This document shows positions 16,245 to 24,056 of a stretch of 25,424 nt of DNA, piece by piece. Made by a program: the position numbers and the translations under genes. The DNA lies in contig CALDDL010000339.1 in the NCBI GenBank assembly GCA_937936675.1, positions 1 through 25,424 of the forward strand, written 5' to 3'. Under the pieces are notes generated by a model. That model searched no databases, was not told the DNA's origin, and worked only from the letters and a program-made list of their open reading frames with translations. This DNA is from an uncultured bacterium (lineage in GTDB: Bacteria > Bacteroidota > Ignavibacteria > Ignavibacteriales > Melioribacteraceae). How positions within the stretch are numbered: position 1 is the first letter of the stretch; each line of letters starts with the position of its first letter.

Positions 16245-17579
16245 ATGCTTGATGACATTACCTTAAAGTTTGAACGAGTTCTTAAAAAAGTAACCGGTCA
16301 GGGTAAACTTTCAGAGAATAATATCTCCGAGAGTTTAAGAGAAATACGTATCGCTTTACTTGATGCTGATGTCAATTATAAAGTTGCTAAGCAATTTATA
16401 GATGACGTAAAAATTAAAGCTCTTGGACAGGAAGTACTAACATCAATTACTCCTGGTCAATTAATCACAAAAATAATTTATGATGAATTGACTCTGTTAA
16501 TGGGAGGAAAGGGAAGTGAGATTTCTCTTAATCCAAGCGGTGTAACGGTAATTCTTATTGTTGGACTTCAAGGTTCCGGTAAAACAACTTTTAGCGGAAA
16601 ATTAGCAAAGTTCCTAACTGAGAGAAAAAGAAATGTTCTTTTAACTGCTGCTGATATTTATAGACCTGCAGCTATCGAGCAATTGAAAATTTTGGGAAGT
16701 CAAATTAAAGTTCCCGTGTTTTCAATTGACGGTGAAAAAAACGCCGTTAAGATAGCTGAAGAATCAATTAAATATGCTAAAGAAAATAATCTCAATACGG
16801 TCATAATAGATACTGCCGGTCGTCTTCATGTTGATGAAGAGATGATGAATGAGGTTTCTGCTATTAAAAAAGCGGTAAATCCGTCTGAGACTTTATTCGT
16901 TGTGGATTCGATGACGGGGCAGGATGCGGTTAATTCCGCTAAGGCATTTAATGATAGGCTAGAATATAATGGAATAGTACTTACTAAGTTGGATGGTGAT
17001 TCAAGGGGTGGGTGCGCCCTTTCAATTAGAGCTGTAGTTCAGAAGCCGGTTAAATTTATTAGCTTAGGTGAGAAACTTGATTCAATAGAGATTTTTTATC
17101 CAGAACGCTTAGCATCAAGAATTTTGGGCAAAGGTGATGTTGTTTCACTTGTTGAAAAAGCCCAAAAAGAATTTGACGAAAAAGATGCTGAAGATTTAGA
17201 AAAGAAAATTCTAAATAACAAATTTGATTTTGATGATTTTCTTAAGCAGATTAAGATGATTAAAAAAATGGGTTCTTTGAAATCCATTTTAGGAATGATT
17301 CCCGGACTTTCATCATCAATTAAGAATGCAGATGTAGATGATAATCAACTTGTAAAAGTTGAAGCGATAGTTCAATCGATGACAAAAAAAGAGAGAATGA
17401 ATCCTAAAATACTTAATGGGAGCCGCCGTAAAAGAATTGCTATTGGAAGCGGTACTTCGATTCAGGATGTAAATAGATTAATAAAACAATTTGCCGATAT
17501 GCAAAAAATGATGAAGATGCTAAATGGTAAAGGCGGAAAATCAATGCTTGGCAATTTGAAAAATTTTAGAGTAAATTAA
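16245..17579 (+). CDS. ffh: Signal recognition particle protein Ffh (SRP54)
   Basis: The protein has 444 residues. The N domain is residues 1-~90 (LREIRIALLDADVNYKVAKQ). The GTPase G domain has G1 at 107-114 (GLQGSGKTT), ADIYRPAAIEQL, G3 DTAGRLHVDEEM and G4 TKLDGDSRGG. The Met-rich RNA-binding M domain has MGSLKSILGMIPG, SRRKRIAIGSGTS and a closing MQKMMKML run. Ffh with 4.5S RNA targets nascent membrane proteins to FtsY. The ribosome binding site is weak (TAAGG, 12 nt before ATG 16245). Placement before rpsP is a common arrangement (ffh-rpsP-khpA-rimM-trmD-rplS). Confidence 0.97.
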   Translation: MLDDITLKFERVLKKVTGQGKLSENNISESLREIRIALLDADVNYKVAKQFIDDVKIKALGQEVLTSITPGQLITKIIYDELTLLMGGKGSEISLNPSGVTVILIVGLQGSGKTTFSGKLAKFLTERKRNVLLTAADIYRPAAIEQLKILGSQIKVPVFSIDGEKNAVKIAEESIKYAKENNLNTVIIDTAGRLHVDEEMMNEVSAIKKAVNPSETLFVVDSMTGQDAVNSAKAFNDRLEYNGIVLTKLDGDSRGGCALSIRAVVQKPVKFISLGEKLDSIEIFYPERLASRILGKGDVVSLVEKAQKEFDEKDAEDLEKKILNNKFDFDDFLKQIKMIKKMGSLKSILGMIPGLSSSIKNADVDDNQLVKVEAIVQSMTKKERMNPKILNGSRRKRIAIGSGTSIQDVNRLIKQFADMQKMMKMLNGKGGKSMLGNLKNFRVN

Positions 17580-17595
17580 GAATTAAATTATAATT

Positions 17596-17602
17596 AGGAG
17601 GT
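17596..17602 (+). promoter_or_regulatory. Strong ribosome binding site supporting the TTG start of rpsP
   Basis: AGGAGGT lies nine bases before TTG 17612. The S16 N-terminus (AVRLRLKRMGKKK) begins immediately after that TTG, so the non-ATG start is well supported. Confidence 0.8.
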
Positions 17603-17611
17603 AAATTAAAC

Positions 17612-18052
17612 TTGGCTGTAAGACTAAGACTAAAAAGAATGGGAAAGAAAAAGCAACCGGTATATAAATTGGTCGCTGCTGATGCTAGATCACCTAGAGA
17701 TGGTAAGTTTATTGAGGCGATTGGTTTGTATAATCCGAAATCTGACCCTGCTGTTGTTGAAATTAATCAAGATAGAGCGTTGTATTGGCTTGGTGTTGGT
17801 GCTCAACCTACGGATACAGTAAGAAACTTGTTAAGTGCTGAAGGTGTTTTATTAAAACATAACTTAAAATCGAAAAAAGTTTCAGAAGAGAAATTCAATT
17901 CTGAAGTTGAAGATTGGCAGAAAAAGCAAGAAGCAAAAAAATTAGCTTTAGCTGGAAAAAAAGAAGCTAAAAAGAAAACCGCTGAAAAAGATTTGAATAA
18001 AACTAATGATGCAGCGGAAGTAAAGGGTACTGCTTCCGGAGAAAACGAATAA
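17612..18052 (+). CDS. rpsP: 30S ribosomal protein S16
   Basis: The protein has 146 residues from a TTG start. The S16 core is residues 1-~80: AVRLRLKRMGKKKQPVYKLV, DARSPRDGKFIEAIGLYNP and YWLGVGAQPTDTVRNLL. After the core comes an extra ~60-residue tail rich in Lys, Ala and Glu (KKQEAKKLALAGKKEAKKK), making it longer than the ~80-90 residue proteins of Proteobacteria or Firmicutes; long charged S16 tails are common in Bacteroidota. S16 is an early 30S assembly protein. It lies 32 nt after ffh. Confidence 0.97.
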   Translation: MAVRLRLKRMGKKKQPVYKLVAADARSPRDGKFIEAIGLYNPKSDPAVVEINQDRALYWLGVGAQPTDTVRNLLSAEGVLLKHNLKSKKVSEEKFNSEVEDWQKKQEAKKLALAGKKEAKKKTAEKDLNKTNDAAEVKGTASGENE

Positions 18053-18112
18053 TTGATTTCGGATATCTGCATTTAAAAAAGTACCCGTGTCCATTATTAT
18101 ATAGGTATTCCC

Positions 18113-18346
18113 ATGAAGGAATTTATTGAATTTATTTCTAAGCATCTTGTTGACAATCCGGATAGTGTAACAGTAGAACAGACTGCACCGGATGAAAAAA
18201 CAATCGAGCTGACCTTAAAAGTTGGCGCTGACGATGTTGGCAAAGTAATTGGTAAACAAGGTAAAACTGCTCAAGCTATGAGAACTTTGTTGACTGCAAT
18301 TGCTGCCAAAGATGGCAAAAGAGCTATACTAAAAATATTGGATTAA
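18113..18346 (+). CDS. khpA: KhpA, single KH-domain RNA-binding protein
   Basis: The protein has 77 residues. The KH signature V-I-G-K-Q-G-K-T lies around residues 45-52, with the GxxG loop at 47-50, followed by AQAMRTLLTAIAAKDGKRAI. The length and the position between rpsP and rimM are standard for KhpA. By family knowledge it binds RNA, often with KhpB (Jag). The 60-nt gap before it is the longest inside this block. The stop codon directly abuts the GTG start of rimM. Confidence 0.94.
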   Translation: MKEFIEFISKHLVDNPDSVTVEQTAPDEKTIELTLKVGADDVGKVIGKQGKTAQAMRTLLTAIAAKDGKRAILKILD

Positions 18347-18862
18347 GTGCAAGAGCTTTTCCTTGTTGCGGAATTATCGTCCGCATCGAAAAAGGATGGC
18401 TACTTACTTATCACGCCATATTCTGATTTTAGAGATCGTTATTTTGATCTCGACCTTGTTTATATTGAAGTCTTTGGTGTGGTTAAAGGGTTTTATGTTG
18501 AAGATGTTTTTTCTTTTAATAATGATATTGCTCTGAAGTTTAAGAATTTTGATACTTTCGAGGATGTTCAATTTTTAATTGGGAAAAAAGTCTTTATCAC
18601 TTCCGATGAATTAGTAGAGCTGCCGGAAAATACGTTTTTTATACACGATTTAATTGGTTCTGTAATTATTTCGGGAACAAAAGAATTGGGTATATTAAAA
18701 GAGGTGATTCAATTGCCCGCTAATGATATTTATATCGGCGTTGATAATACTGGAAAAGAATTCAAATTTCCGGCGGTGAAAGACTATGTGGAAAAAGTGA
18801 ATATCCGAAAAAAAGTAGTTCTCCTTAAAAAGAACTGTACTGTTTTATACGATGAGAATTGA
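18347..18862 (+). CDS. rimM: Ribosome maturation factor RimM
   Basis: The protein has 171 residues from GTG 18347, with no spacer after khpA and no clear ribosome binding site, so coupled translation is likely. The N-terminal RimM barrel includes FDLDLVYIEVFGVVKGFYVE and LKFKNFDTFEDVQFLIGKKV. The PRC-barrel half begins near FIHDLIGSVIISGTKELGIL and ends with FKFPAVKDYVEKVNIRKKVV. RimM helps mature the 30S head and binds S19. It is a divergent member, but length and gene order make the call secure. The last 11 nt overlap trmD. Confidence 0.9.
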   Translation: MQELFLVAELSSASKKDGYLLITPYSDFRDRYFDLDLVYIEVFGVVKGFYVEDVFSFNNDIALKFKNFDTFEDVQFLIGKKVFITSDELVELPENTFFIHDLIGSVIISGTKELGILKEVIQLPANDIYIGVDNTGKEFKFPAVKDYVEKVNIRKKVVLLKKNCTVLYDEN

Positions 18863-19532
18863 TATTATCTCTGCTGTGCCTGATTTACTTATTTCTCCTT
18901 TGAATACGAGTATCTTAAAGCGTGCTCAGGATAAAAATAAGGTACAAATATTTGTTCATAATCTTAGAGATTATGCGCATGACAAGCACAAACAGATTGA
19001 TGATAAGCCATTTGGCGGCGGACCTGGTATGCTTCTTAAACCGGAACCGTTCTTTGAATGCATTGAAAAATTGAAATCAGAGAGAAATTATAGCCACATT
19101 ATTTTTACTTCCCCTAAAGGAAAAGTATTTAATCAAAAATGTGCAAACGATTTTTCTATCTGTGAAAATTTGATGATTATTGCAGGTCATTATAAAGGTA
19201 TAGATGATCGAGTAAGAGAGATGTTTTGTTCGGATGAGATATCGATCGGCAATTTTGTTTTGAGCGGTGGCGAGCTTCCTGCTTTAATTATCATTGATGC
19301 TGTAGTACGTTTAATACCGGGGGTATTAAATGATAGTGAAAGTGCTCTTCTGGATTCTTTGATGGATGGTGAAGTTGTAGAACCTCCATTTTATACCAGA
19401 CCTGCGGAGTATCGCGGTCTGAGGGTGCCCGATGTTCTTCTATCGGGACATGAAAAAAAGATAAAAGAATGGAAAGAAGTGCAATCAAAAGTTTTAACTG
19501 AAAATTGGAAAAAAATAAATAGTATGGAGTAG
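18852..19532 (+). CDS. trmD: tRNA (guanine37-N1)-methyltransferase TrmD
   Basis: The protein has 226 residues of the SPOUT class. It shows the N-terminal MRIDIISAVPDLL, DDKPFGGGPGMLLKPEPFFE, the knot region IIAGHYKGIDDRVREMF and SIGNFVLSGGELPALIIIDA, and the substrate part VEPPFYTRPAEYRGL followed by VPDVLLSGHEKKI. It methylates G37 of tRNAs that read codons starting with C, preventing +1 frameshifts. It overlaps rimM by 11 nt and is followed by rplS after 5 nt. The length is at the short end for the family but no motif is missing. Confidence 0.96.
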   Translation: MRIDIISAVPDLLISPLNTSILKRAQDKNKVQIFVHNLRDYAHDKHKQIDDKPFGGGPGMLLKPEPFFECIEKLKSERNYSHIIFTSPKGKVFNQKCANDFSICENLMIIAGHYKGIDDRVREMFCSDEISIGNFVLSGGELPALIIIDAVVRLIPGVLNDSESALLDSLMDGEVVEPPFYTRPAEYRGLRVPDVLLSGHEKKIKEWKEVQSKVLTENWKKINSME

Positions 19533-19537
19533 TAGAA

Positions 19538-19885
19538 ATGGATAATATTAAAGCATTATTAAATGACCAGGTTAAAAATGAGTTCCCACCATTTAAACCA
19601 GGTGATCACATTCGTGTTGACGTTCGTGTTGTCGAAGGCGATAAAGAAAGAATTCAAGCTTATGAAGGCGATGTAATTAATATTCGTGGTAATGGTTTAA
19701 ATAAAACTTTTACCGTTAGAAAAATGTCGAGCGGTGTTGGCGTTGAAAGAATTTTCAACTATAATTCTCCTAGAATAGCAAAAATTGAGCTATTAAAAGA
19801 AGGTAAAGTAAGACGCGCTAAACTATTCTACTTGAGAGAATTATCAGGTAAAGCAGCTCGTATCAAAAGTAAAAACGTTAGATAA
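19538..19885 (+). CDS. rplS: 50S ribosomal protein L19
   Basis: The protein has 115 residues, the normal length. Diagnostic phrases are PPFKPGDHIRVDVRVVEGDK, RIQAYEGDVINIRGNG, TVRKMSSGVGVERIFNYNSP and KVRRAKLFYLRELSGKAARI. It sits at the 30S-50S interface. It is the last gene of the array and is followed 10 nt later by an intrinsic terminator. Confidence 0.97.
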   Translation: MDNIKALLNDQVKNEFPPFKPGDHIRVDVRVVEGDKERIQAYEGDVINIRGNGLNKTFTVRKMSSGVGVERIFNYNSPRIAKIELLKEGKVRRAKLFYLRELSGKAARIKSKNVR

Positions 19886-19895
19886 AAGGGTTTAT

Positions 19896-19919
19896 AAGCC
19901 GCTTGAATGCGGCTTTTTT
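19896..19919 (+). terminator. Intrinsic terminator after rplS
   Basis: AAGCCGC (19896-19902) pairs with GCGGCTT (19909-19915) around a 6-nt loop, and a run of six T residues occupies 19914-19919. It ends the 19-gene array. The start codon of the next gene lies only five bases beyond the T run. Confidence 0.88.
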
Positions 19920-19924
19920 ATTTT

Positions 19925-20692
19925 ATGAATAATACAAATTTTTTTATACCGCAAAATATATTTTCTGCTTTTCTTGCATTAACAACTCCGGCTCTTAGTA
20001 CCTATAATTTTATTACAAAGAATGCTTCTCTTATTACACGTGAACTCAATAGTGATAAAGATGCTATCGGGCTTATTCCATCCTGCGAATTAATTAATAA
20101 TAGAAATATTTTTATATCGAAAAAAATCGCTATCTCATTCGATGGTCCTCTATCGAATTCATATTTTTATTTTAAGCCAAATCAAAAAGATCTATCAAAA
20201 ATATTTCTTCGCGGAGATGTTACTTTAAATGAAGTTCTTCTTTCTAAGATTTTATTTAGTGAATTATATTCCACTGAACCCGAATTTGTTATTGATACAA
20301 AACGAGAACTATCAGATGTCGATAATTATATTATCGCCGGAAATGAAAATCTTGATCCCAGAGTATTTGGTAAAGGGATGAGTCTTTCTGATGAGATTGC
20401 CGAATTAATTGATTATCCTTATGTCAATTTTGTGGTGGCTTCTTATAATCAAGAGAAAATAGAAAAACTCAATAAAGCAATGTTGAATTTAGATGAAATT
20501 GTCGAAGAAAATTTAGACAAAATTTTAAAGAAAATTGATTTATCTAATAACATCGAAACATTCGTTAGAGATAATATTGATAGTGTCTATTTTGAGATGA
20601 CTGAAAATGAAATTGATGGATTAAAGGAATTAATTAATCAGCTTTATTATCATGGATTAATTGAAGACCTTTTTGAAATAGAATTAGTATAA
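19925..20692 (+). CDS. Divergent MqnA/MqnD-like periplasmic-binding-fold protein
   Basis: The protein has 255 residues from ATG 19925; an earlier ATG at 19907 lies in the terminator hairpin and is rejected. The layout follows the MqnA (chorismate dehydratase) fold. It has AIGLIPSCELINNRNIFISK where MqnA has a D-V-x-L-I-P-S stretch, then ISFDGPLSNSYFYF where MqnA has the G-P-V-x-S-V turn, then NEVLLSKILFSELY, NYIIAGNENLD and DYPYVNFVVASYNQ. The Ser/Thr cluster of true MqnA is only partly kept, so catalysis is uncertain. No signal peptide is seen, as in MqnA. There is no purine-rich ribosome binding site and no room for a normal promoter after the rplS terminator. Alternatives: another type II solute-binding-fold protein with an unrelated role. 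Confidence 0.5.
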   Translation: MNNTNFFIPQNIFSAFLALTTPALSTYNFITKNASLITRELNSDKDAIGLIPSCELINNRNIFISKKIAISFDGPLSNSYFYFKPNQKDLSKIFLRGDVTLNEVLLSKILFSELYSTEPEFVIDTKRELSDVDNYIIAGNENLDPRVFGKGMSLSDEIAELIDYPYVNFVVASYNQEKIEKLNKAMLNLDEIVEENLDKILKKIDLSNNIETFVRDNIDSVYFEMTENEIDGLKELINQLYYHGLIEDLFEIELV

Positions 20693-20727
20693 AAAAAGCA
20701 GCAAGGATTTCCTTACTGCTTTTTTTT
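20693..20727 (+). terminator. Terminator between convergent genes, possibly acting in both directions
   Basis: AAAAAGCAG-C-AAGG (from 20693) pairs with CCTT-A-CTGCTTTTT around an ATTT loop (20707-20710), with one C/A mismatch (20702/20715). T residues follow at 20720-20727 and A residues precede, so the minus strand also reads as hairpin plus T run. It begins directly after the MqnA-like stop and lies about 110 nt past the stop of the minus-strand phosphoglycerate dehydrogenase gene. Confidence 0.8.
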
Positions 20728-20837
20728 AATATTAAAACTCATTAAAATAATTTTGTACTGATATAATCAATACAATAAAATTTATTTATTATCTGAACGA
20801 GATAAAAACTAACAGTACTAAATATTACTGAAAAAGT

Positions 20838-22031
20838 TTAATTTAATTCAACATGAGAATAGGTAATAACGTTTGGATTCTTATTAATTGCATTTAGCAT
20901 TTCAGGTGTTGCTGCTGTATGTAATTTAAGAGTGCAGCAAGCAGCGAGTCCACCATCAAAAATAATATTTTCCACTTCTTCAATATTAATATCGCCTTGT
21001 CTTAACACATCTAAAATTGAAGCTAAAACTCCCGGTTTATCATAATGTTTTACTACTAATTGATAATGGGCATCTGTAATCTTTGCTCTATTGACCCAAT
21101 GTGCAATCACACCATTTTGAGTGTAGCCTAGAATAATATTAATAGTTTCTTCGGCAACTGCGTTTTGCGCTTGTTCGGTGGATGCGCCAATATGATGAGT
21201 AATATAAACATTTTCAAGTTCCATTAGTTTAGAACTCACCTCACCGCTCTTTGATTCCGGTTCTCCTTTGAAAACGTCAAGTCCTACCCTTATATTTTTT
21301 TCTTTGACTGCTTTAATTAATGCATCTTCATCAATGATATCGGCACGAGATGTATTTATAAGAATTGCACCATCCTTCATCATACTAAACATTTTGTCAT
21401 TAAATAAATTTTTAGTTTGTGGAGTAGCAGGTAAATGCAATGACACTATATCGGCAATAGGTAATATCTGATCGAATTCTTCAAAATCTTTTACGCCATA
21501 TCCTTCAATTCGTGAAATATCCTTAGCATAAATATTCATACCAAATGCTTGAGCTCTTTTCGCTACTTCTTTACCAATATTACCATAGCCTACAATTGCA
21601 AGAGTTTTTCCAAATAATCCCTCGGATTTTGAATACTCGCCTTTATTCCATTTACCATTCTTAAAATCAATTACATTATTCGGAATTCTTCTATCTAGAG
21701 AAATCATCAATCCTAGAGCTAGTTCTGCAACAGCAATTGAATTTTTACCAGGACAATTAGCTACATAAATACCTTTCTTATTAGCGGCAGCAATTTTTAT
21801 ATTATTAACTCCGGCACCTGCTCTTACAATTAAATTAAGCTTTTGCGCATTTTCAATCGTAGCTTCGTTCACATTTGTAGAACGGACAACTAGACAGTCA
21901 ACTTCTTTTGCAGCTTCGGGTAAATCGTTTTCACCTAGTTTTGGATTATAGATTACATCGATGCCGGCTTCCTCTAATTTTTTTAAGTAGAGATCAGGAA
22001 ACTTATCGGCAATTAATACTTTCATTTTCAT
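20838..22031 (-). CDS. serA: D-3-phosphoglycerate dehydrogenase, ACT-domain form
   Basis: The protein has 397 residues. It contains the substrate-binding domain with RAGAGVNNIKIAAANKKGIY, the NAD-binding G148-Y-G-N-I-G153 with Asp171 after the second strand (NAD rather than NADP), and catalytic R229 (NTSRADIID), E257 (DVFKGEPE) and H280 (HHIGAST). A C-terminal ACT domain from about residue 322 includes YDKPGVLASILDVLRQGDIN. This is the short type with catalytic core plus one ACT domain, likely sensitive to serine. It oxidises 3-phosphoglycerate in the first step of serine synthesis. MKMK offers two possible Met starts; GGAG at 22037-22040 serves ATG 22031 with 5 nt spacing or ATG 22025 with 11 nt. 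It starts 13 nt after the urocanate hydratase stop. Confidence 0.9.
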   Translation of the reverse strand: MKMKVLIADKFPDLYLKKLEEAGIDVIYNPKLGENDLPEAAKEVDCLVVRSTNVNEATIENAQKLNLIVRAGAGVNNIKIAAANKKGIYVANCPGKNSIAVAELALGLMISLDRRIPNNVIDFKNGKWNKGEYSKSEGLFGKTLAIVGYGNIGKEVAKRAQAFGMNIYAKDISRIEGYGVKDFEEFDQILPIADIVSLHLPATPQTKNLFNDKMFSMMKDGAILINTSRADIIDEDALIKAVKEKNIRVGLDVFKGEPESKSGEVSSKLMELENVYITHHIGASTEQAQNAVAEETINIILGYTQNGVIAHWVNRAKITDAHYQLVVKHYDKPGVLASILDVLRQGDINIEEVENIIFDGGLAACCTLKLHTAATPEMLNAINKNPNVITYSHVELN

Positions 22032-22044
22032 ATCTGCTCCATTT

Positions 22045-23694
22045 TTAATGCAACATTGGTATTTTTATTTGAAATTTTTTTGCGTTTTCAATTGCTTGTG
22101 AATATCCGGCATCTGCATGTCGGACAATTCCCATACCGGGATCATAAGTTAGTACTCTCTCTAATCTTTCTTCAGCTTCTTTAGTTCCATCAGCTACAAC
22201 CACCATTCCTGCATGTATGGATTTACCAATACCAACACCTCCGCCATGATGTACTGAAACCCAGCTAGCACCTCCAATAGCATTTAGGAGTGCATTTAAT
22301 ATAGGCCAATCGGCTATAGCATCGCTTCCGTCGAGCATAGCCTCTGTTTCTCTATTTGGTGAGGCTACAGAACCGCAATCTAAATGGTCTCTACCGATTA
22401 CTATAGGTGCTTTTACTTTTCCTTCTGCTACTAATTGATTAAATATTTTACCCATTTTAGCTCTTTCACCGTAACCTAACCAGCAAATGCGAGAAGGAAG
22501 CCCCTGGAAATGAACTTTCTTTTGAGCCATCTCAATCCACCTTATGAGAGGTTTATTCTCAGGGAAAGCTTTAATTATTGCTCTATCAGTTTCATAAATA
22601 TCATTTGGATCACCTGAGAGTGCCGCCCAACGAAATGGACCCTTGCCATCGCAGAAAAGAGGACGAATATATTCGGGTACAAATCCGGGTATCTCAAATG
22701 CGTTCATTACTCCGTTTTCCTTTGCTTCACCTCTTATATTATTACCGTAATCGAATGCAATGGCTCCTAACTTTTGCATGTCTAATAGTGCATTCATGTG
22801 AACGACTACAGTAGTTCGAGCTTTTGCAATATATTCTTCCGGATTTTCTTTCCTAAGTGAAAGTGCTTCTTCATAGCGCATGCCCATTGGTACATAACCA
22901 TTTAACATATCATGTGCAGATGTTTGATCGGTAAGTATATCAGGAATGATATTTTCATTAATCATCCGTGGAAGTACTTCGCCGGCATTTCCTACCAAGC
23001 CAACCGATAAAGCTTTCCCTGATTGCTTTGCCTCTAAAACAAGTTTAATTGCTTCATCAAAATCCTTAGTTAATACATCCAAGTAACCGGTCTCAATTCT
23101 TTTTTGAAGTCGTGATTCATCAACATCAATTCCAAGGAAAGCAGCTCCATTCATTGTAGCTGCTAATGGCTGAGCACCGCCCATTCCTCCTATTCCTGCT
23201 GTTAGCAGAAACTTACCGCTAAGTGAACCGTTAAAATGTTTTCTTGCACACTCAGCAAATGTTTCATAAGTCCCTTGTAAAATTCCCTGAGTGCCGATAT
23301 AAATCCAACTACCGGCAGTCATCTGTCCATACATAGTAAGACCGAGCGATTCTAATCTTCTAAATTCATCCCAATTTGCCCAATCAGGAACGAGCATTGA
23401 ATTAGAAATAATTACTCTCGGTGCATTATCATGTGTTTTGAAAATTGCCACTGGTTTTCCTGATTGAACCAAGAGTGTTTCATTCGATTCTAAATTTCGC
23501 AATGATTCAATAATTGCATTATATGCATCCCAATTTCTTGCTGCTTTTCCTTTTCCTCCATAAACAATTAATTCATCAGGATTTTCTGCAACATCAGGGT
23601 CTAAATTATTCATTAACATTCTTAATGCCGCTTCTTGAATCCAACCTTTACAACTTAATTCCGTTCCGTGTGGTGCTCTTATTTCTTTAGCCAT
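22045..23694 (-). CDS. hutU: Urocanate hydratase
   Basis: The protein has 549 residues, full length for the family. The opening RAPHGTELSCKGWIQEAALR, the Gly-rich stretch YGGKGKAARNW, the NAD-binding loop LLTAGIGGMGGAQPLA (around 163-178), and Cys404 in GLPSRICWLGYGE are all present; Cys404 is the residue I take as catalytic Cys. GRDHLDCGSVASPNRETEAM follows, with an additional Cys440 in place of the Ser found in some homologues. HHGGGVGIGKSIHAGMVVV closes the conserved core. It hydrates urocanate to imidazolone propionate using tightly bound NAD, the second step of histidine breakdown. hutH and hutI are not in the window. Confidence 0.96.
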   Translation of the reverse strand: MAKEIRAPHGTELSCKGWIQEAALRMLMNNLDPDVAENPDELIVYGGKGKAARNWDAYNAIIESLRNLESNETLLVQSGKPVAIFKTHDNAPRVIISNSMLVPDWANWDEFRRLESLGLTMYGQMTAGSWIYIGTQGILQGTYETFAECARKHFNGSLSGKFLLTAGIGGMGGAQPLAATMNGAAFLGIDVDESRLQKRIETGYLDVLTKDFDEAIKLVLEAKQSGKALSVGLVGNAGEVLPRMINENIIPDILTDQTSAHDMLNGYVPMGMRYEEALSLRKENPEEYIAKARTTVVVHMNALLDMQKLGAIAFDYGNNIRGEAKENGVMNAFEIPGFVPEYIRPLFCDGKGPFRWAALSGDPNDIYETDRAIIKAFPENKPLIRWIEMAQKKVHFQGLPSRICWLGYGERAKMGKIFNQLVAEGKVKAPIVIGRDHLDCGSVASPNRETEAMLDGSDAIADWPILNALLNAIGGASWVSVHHGGGVGIGKSIHAGMVVVADGTKEAEERLERVLTYDPGMGIVRHADAGYSQAIENAKKFQIKIPMLH

Positions 23695-23709
23695 TATAAA
23701 ATTTCTCTA

Positions 23710-24051
23710 TTAGTCTTTGAAATGATTTTCCATTAGTGCCGAATATTGTGTAAGCATTGATTTATATAACCATTTTTTTATAAACCATGCGTTCTTAACC
23801 TGTCCTTGAATAAACTCAATATTTTTCTGCAATTGAAAAGTTAGTTTTGTTTTTTCATCTTTAGTTAATTTAATGCTATCGCCACCGCTAGCATCTATCT
23901 TATCTATAATCGATTGAAATGATTTAACAAATTCATAATATTTACTATCATCGCTCATCTGCTTTATTGCCTGCTTGCAGAAGGTTACTAATATTTTTTT
24001 CTCGTTTTTATCAAAATCATAGTTGTAGTTTTTAAATAAGCTTTTTGACAT
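23710..24051 (-). CDS. Hypothetical protein, small helical, between add and hutU
   Basis: I do not recognise this 113-residue protein. It has no signal peptide and no membrane helix and appears mainly alpha-helical and Lys-rich. Segments such as NEKKILVTFCKQAIKQM, YYEFVKSFQSIIDKI and LTKDEKTKLTFQLQKNIEFI look amphipathic, and the C-terminal part has aromatic-rich FIKKWLYKSMLTQYSALM. It lies 5 nt after the adenosine deaminase stop and 15 nt before hutU, so it is in the same unit. The intact frame and tight spacing support a real gene. Function unknown. Confidence 0.75.
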   Translation of the reverse strand: MSKSLFKNYNYDFDKNEKKILVTFCKQAIKQMSDDSKYYEFVKSFQSIIDKIDASGGDSIKLTKDEKTKLTFQLQKNIEFIQGQVKNAWFIKKWLYKSMLTQYSALMENHFKD

Positions 24052-24056
24052 ATATC

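Noticed and set aside
18053..18112. Possible promoter or leader structure between rpsP and khpA
   Set aside because: The 60-nt gap has short complementary pieces (GTACC and GGTA) and AT-rich DNA but no convincing hairpin or promoter pair.
19907..19924. ATG at 19907 as start of the MqnA-like protein
   Set aside because: It lies within the terminator hairpin loop and stem and adds a non-conserved MRLFYF prefix.
22578..22814. Plus-strand open frame opposite hutU, and similar antisense frames opposite the GT9, ffh, rpsP and add genes
   Set aside because: They lie fully inside well-conserved genes, have no domain-like sequence and no ribosome binding sites, and are explained by base composition.
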